NCBI GenBank assembly: GCA_963847345.1
Contig: CAWJZU010000019.1
Coordinates: 1-64,000 of the forward strand
Direction: 5' to 3'
Origin: DATARH01 sp963847345
Lineage (GTDB): Bacteria; Pseudomonadota; Alphaproteobacteria; ATCC43930; CGMCC-115725
Length of the DNA: 64,000 nucleotides
Below are positions 62,445 to 64,000 of this stretch, piece by piece. How positions within the stretch are numbered: the stretch's first letter is position 1; every line of letters begins with the position of its first letter. A program made the translations under genes and the position numbers. Under the pieces are notes generated by a model that saw nothing but the letters and a program-made list of their open reading frames with translations, searched no databases and was not told the DNA's origin.

Positions 62445-62939
62445 ATGCGGGCGATGGTTTTCGTCGGTTGCGCCATCGTCGCCCTTGGGCTGGCGATTGC
62501 GGCTTACGCCGCGCCGGCCGAGCCCGCCAGCGAAGCGAACGCAGGCGGTGCGCCGGCTGGTGATGCTCCGATCACGTTCGAGCAATATCGGGCATGGCGT
62601 CTCGCCGCGATGGAGCGGCGCCGCAGCGAGATCGACATGCAGCTCGCCGCCCCCGACCTGTCGCCCGCGCGCAAGGCCCGGCTCGAGGAAACCCGGGCCT
62701 ATTACAAGTGGCTGGCCGATATGCCGGAAGCGGAACGAGACAAGCGTTTCCGCGAGCGGTTCGAGCGCATCGATAGCAATCACGACGGCGTCGTCGATGC
62801 CGCCGAGCGCACCGCCTGGCGCGAGCGGCAGCGCGCCTTCTACGGCGGCGCGGGCAAAGCCGGATCACGCCAGCCGGCAAGCGCGCCACAGCCCGACGGA
62901 AAAAAGGACGCGGCCGCGCCGCCCGCCCCCACCAAATAG
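62445..62939 (+). CDS. Exported single-EF-hand protein
   Basis: The 164-residue protein has a signal peptide ('VFVGCAIVALGLAIAAYAAP', cleavage after AYA), a helical charged region ('FEQYRAWRLAAMERRRSEID', 'ARLEETRAYYKWLADMPEAE') and one EF-hand loop with the canonical DxNxDGxxD pattern in 'RIDSNHDGVVDAAERTAWRE'. The end is Ala/Pro-rich. Bacterial EF-hand proteins of this kind are periplasmic calcium binders of unknown role. It is divergent from rnhB. The frame is intact. Confidence 0.7.
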   Translation: MRAMVFVGCAIVALGLAIAAYAAPAEPASEANAGGAPAGDAPITFEQYRAWRLAAMERRRSEIDMQLAAPDLSPARKARLEETRAYYKWLADMPEAERDKRFRERFERIDSNHDGVVDAAERTAWRERQRAFYGGAGKAGSRQPASAPQPDGKKDAAAPPAPTK

Positions 62940-63045
62940 CGTAGCCTCCGCCGGCCGTATCTTACCCGCCGCAGAAACAGCGAAGGCGTGCAAGGGCCAT
63001 GCTATCCTGCGCGCATCTGCTGTAGGCAGCACGGAGGTTGCCGAG

Positions 63046-63174
63046 ATGGGCAGGTTTTGCGATTTGACGCAGCGAGGCGTTGTTCCGGCGATCGAGCGTC
63101 AGTGCCAGGCAATCGCGGCTTCCGGTCTCGATCACGATCCAGCCGCGCCGGTGGCGCCGCTCGCCGCCGAATGA
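63046..63174 (+). CDS. Short 42-residue ORF coupled to the citrate synthase gene
   Basis: An ATG at 63046 with a strong upstream GGAGG (63033-63037, 8-nt spacing) opens a 42-codon frame ('MGRFCDLTQRGVVPAIERQ', 'CQAIAASGLDHDPAAP'). Its TGA overlaps the citrate-synthase ATG (ATGA). It may be a leader peptide that couples translation, or the remnant of a longer gene. I recognise no family. The good ribosome-binding site is the main support. Confidence 0.4.
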   Translation: MGRFCDLTQRGVVPAIERQCQAIAASGLDHDPAAPVAPLAAE

Positions 63175-64000
63175 GTACATCTTCGCCGGAGCGGAAACCG
63201 CTCGACAGCGGTCTGGCCGGGCTCGTCGCCGCCGAGACGGTGCTGAGCCACAGTGACGGGGCGCGCGGCATCCTGTGGGTGCGCGGCTATACGTTGCCTG
63301 ACCTCGTCGAGCGTTTCGGCTATGACGGCGCGGTCGGGCTGGTGTGGGAAGGGTTTGCCGGCGACGGGCTCGACCGCGACGCAATGCGCGCGCGGCTTGG
63401 GGCTGGGCGCGGGCGGGCGTTCGAGCGGCTCGGGCAATGGCTGCCGCAGGCGCGGGGGCGGCCGTTTATCGAAGGCGTCCGGCTGGCGCTGGCGAGCCTG
63501 CCGGAAGATAGCGCCCCGGCGGAAATTCTCGCCACCCTGCCGGTCGCGATCGCCGCGCTGCTGCGCGAGCATCGCGAGGCACCGCCGCTGGCGCCCGACG
63601 CGACACGCGGCACCGCCGACGATCTGCTGCGCATGACGCACGGCCAGCCGGTCGCGCCGGTCATGGGCGAGGCGCTCGATACGTATTTCGCCAGTGTCAT
63701 CGATAACGGGCTCAACACCTCGGCCTTCACGGCGCGGGTCGTCGCCTCGAGCGGAGCCTCGCTGGTGTCGGCCACGCTCGGTGCCTATTGCGCCTTCACC
63801 GGGCCGTTGCACGGCGGCGCGCCCGGTCCGACCCTGGACATGCTCGACGAGGCCGAGGCGAGCGGCGACGTCTCGGCATGGGCCGAGCGCAAGCTAGCCG
63901 CCGGCGAACGGCTGATGGGCTTCGGCCACCGGGTTTTCCGACTTGGCGATCCGCGCGCGGCACTTTTGCGCGCGGCGCTGGAGAAGATGGGCGAGACGCT
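63171..64000 (+). CDS. Citrate synthase family protein (cut by window end)
   Basis: The first 276 codons are in the window. The N-terminal domain has 'SHSDGARGILWVRGYTLPDL' and 'LVWEGFAGDGLDRDAMRARL'. The catalytic part has the first His in 'FTGPLHGGAPGPTLDMLDEA' and the second in 'GERLMGFGHRVFRLGDP', which match the two active-site His of citrate and 2-methylcitrate synthases. It condenses acetyl-CoA (or propionyl-CoA) with oxaloacetate. The N-terminus is shorter than that of hexameric type I enzymes. Which acyl-CoA it prefers cannot be told here. Start ATG 63171, coupled to the 42-codon ORF. Confidence 0.85.
   Translation, partial: MSTSSPERKPLDSGLAGLVAAETVLSHSDGARGILWVRGYTLPDLVERFGYDGAVGLVWEGFAGDGLDRDAMRARLGAGRGRAFERLGQWLPQARGRPFIEGVRLALASLPEDSAPAEILATLPVAIAALLREHREAPPLAPDATRGTADDLLRMTHGQPVAPVMGEALDTYFASVIDNGLNTSAFTARVVASSGASLVSATLGAYCAFTGPLHGGAPGPTLDMLDEAEASGDVSAWAERKLAAGERLMGFGHRVFRLGDPRAALLRAALEKMGET

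Noticed and set aside
1..64000. CRISPR array or complete rRNA/tRNA genes
   Set aside because: I saw no regularly spaced direct repeats and no full structural RNA gene.

Overview
The window is a GC-rich bacterial chromosome segment, most likely from an alphaproteobacterium. The evidence is an RpoH-type heat-shock sigma factor beside rluD and a DUF6476-like membrane gene, the rimP-nusA-ylxR-infB block, and the style of the intergenic repeats. I cannot place it below class from sequence alone.

Layout. 1-3396 is the end of an integrated element: an SSB-like gene, a HTH gene and a broken tyrosine integrase, ending at the 3' half of a tRNA-Val(CAC)-like gene. 3448-12407 is mixed backbone: methyltransferase, SDR, DUF169 protein, hydrolase, methionine aminopeptidase, CinA-like protein, a decayed AT-richer patch with a GIY-YIG relic, then gph, DUF6476 and rluD. 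12557-13441 is rpoH, behind a good sigma32-type promoter. 14620-19911 is the most unusual block: a J-like membrane protein, a Tat-exported protein that I identify as a thiocyanate-dehydrogenase-like copper beta-propeller, an FtsX/MacB-type permease, and an ABC ATPase continuous with a membrane-anchored extracytoplasmic domain. 20369-21307 holds two tandem secreted Gly/Ala-rich paralogues. 21362-26608 is a molybdenum hydroxylase operon with a MoaD-like gene and a Crp/Fnr regulator. 26824-36024 is bcp, glnE, infB, ylxR, nusA and rimP. 36224-43392 carries accessory catabolic genes (SDR, cupins, AhpD-like, methyltransferase, quinone reductase, alcohol dehydrogenase, CoA-transferase A/B). 43668-52926 holds a DUF4142 protein, a Ddl ligase divergent from a hydrolase/membrane-MurF pair, a four-domain rhodanese, a TauD-like dioxygenase and a P450. 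53924-59961 is a mobile zone: two inverted copies of one IS5-type element, an IS1595-type relic and a fic gene split by one IS copy. 60199-64000 returns to backbone: HIT, DUF1906 lipoprotein, rnhB, an EF-hand protein and the start of a citrate synthase.

Sequence quality. Many otherwise convincing genes carry single-base frameshifts. Nearly all are +1, and at least six of them restore a GANTC site when the extra base is removed. I therefore annotate most of these genes at full length and mark them as frameshifted rather than dead. The integrase, the GIY-YIG gene and the IS1595 transposase look truly decayed.

How the genes may work together. The 14.6-19.9 kb block reads as one unit in which the ABC pair may help mature or insert an exported copper enzyme; this is inference. 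The molybdenum hydroxylase subunits form one enzyme, and the neighbouring Crp-like gene may control it. The rimP-nusA-infB block is translation and transcription machinery, with a promoter and an attenuator-like terminator in its leader.
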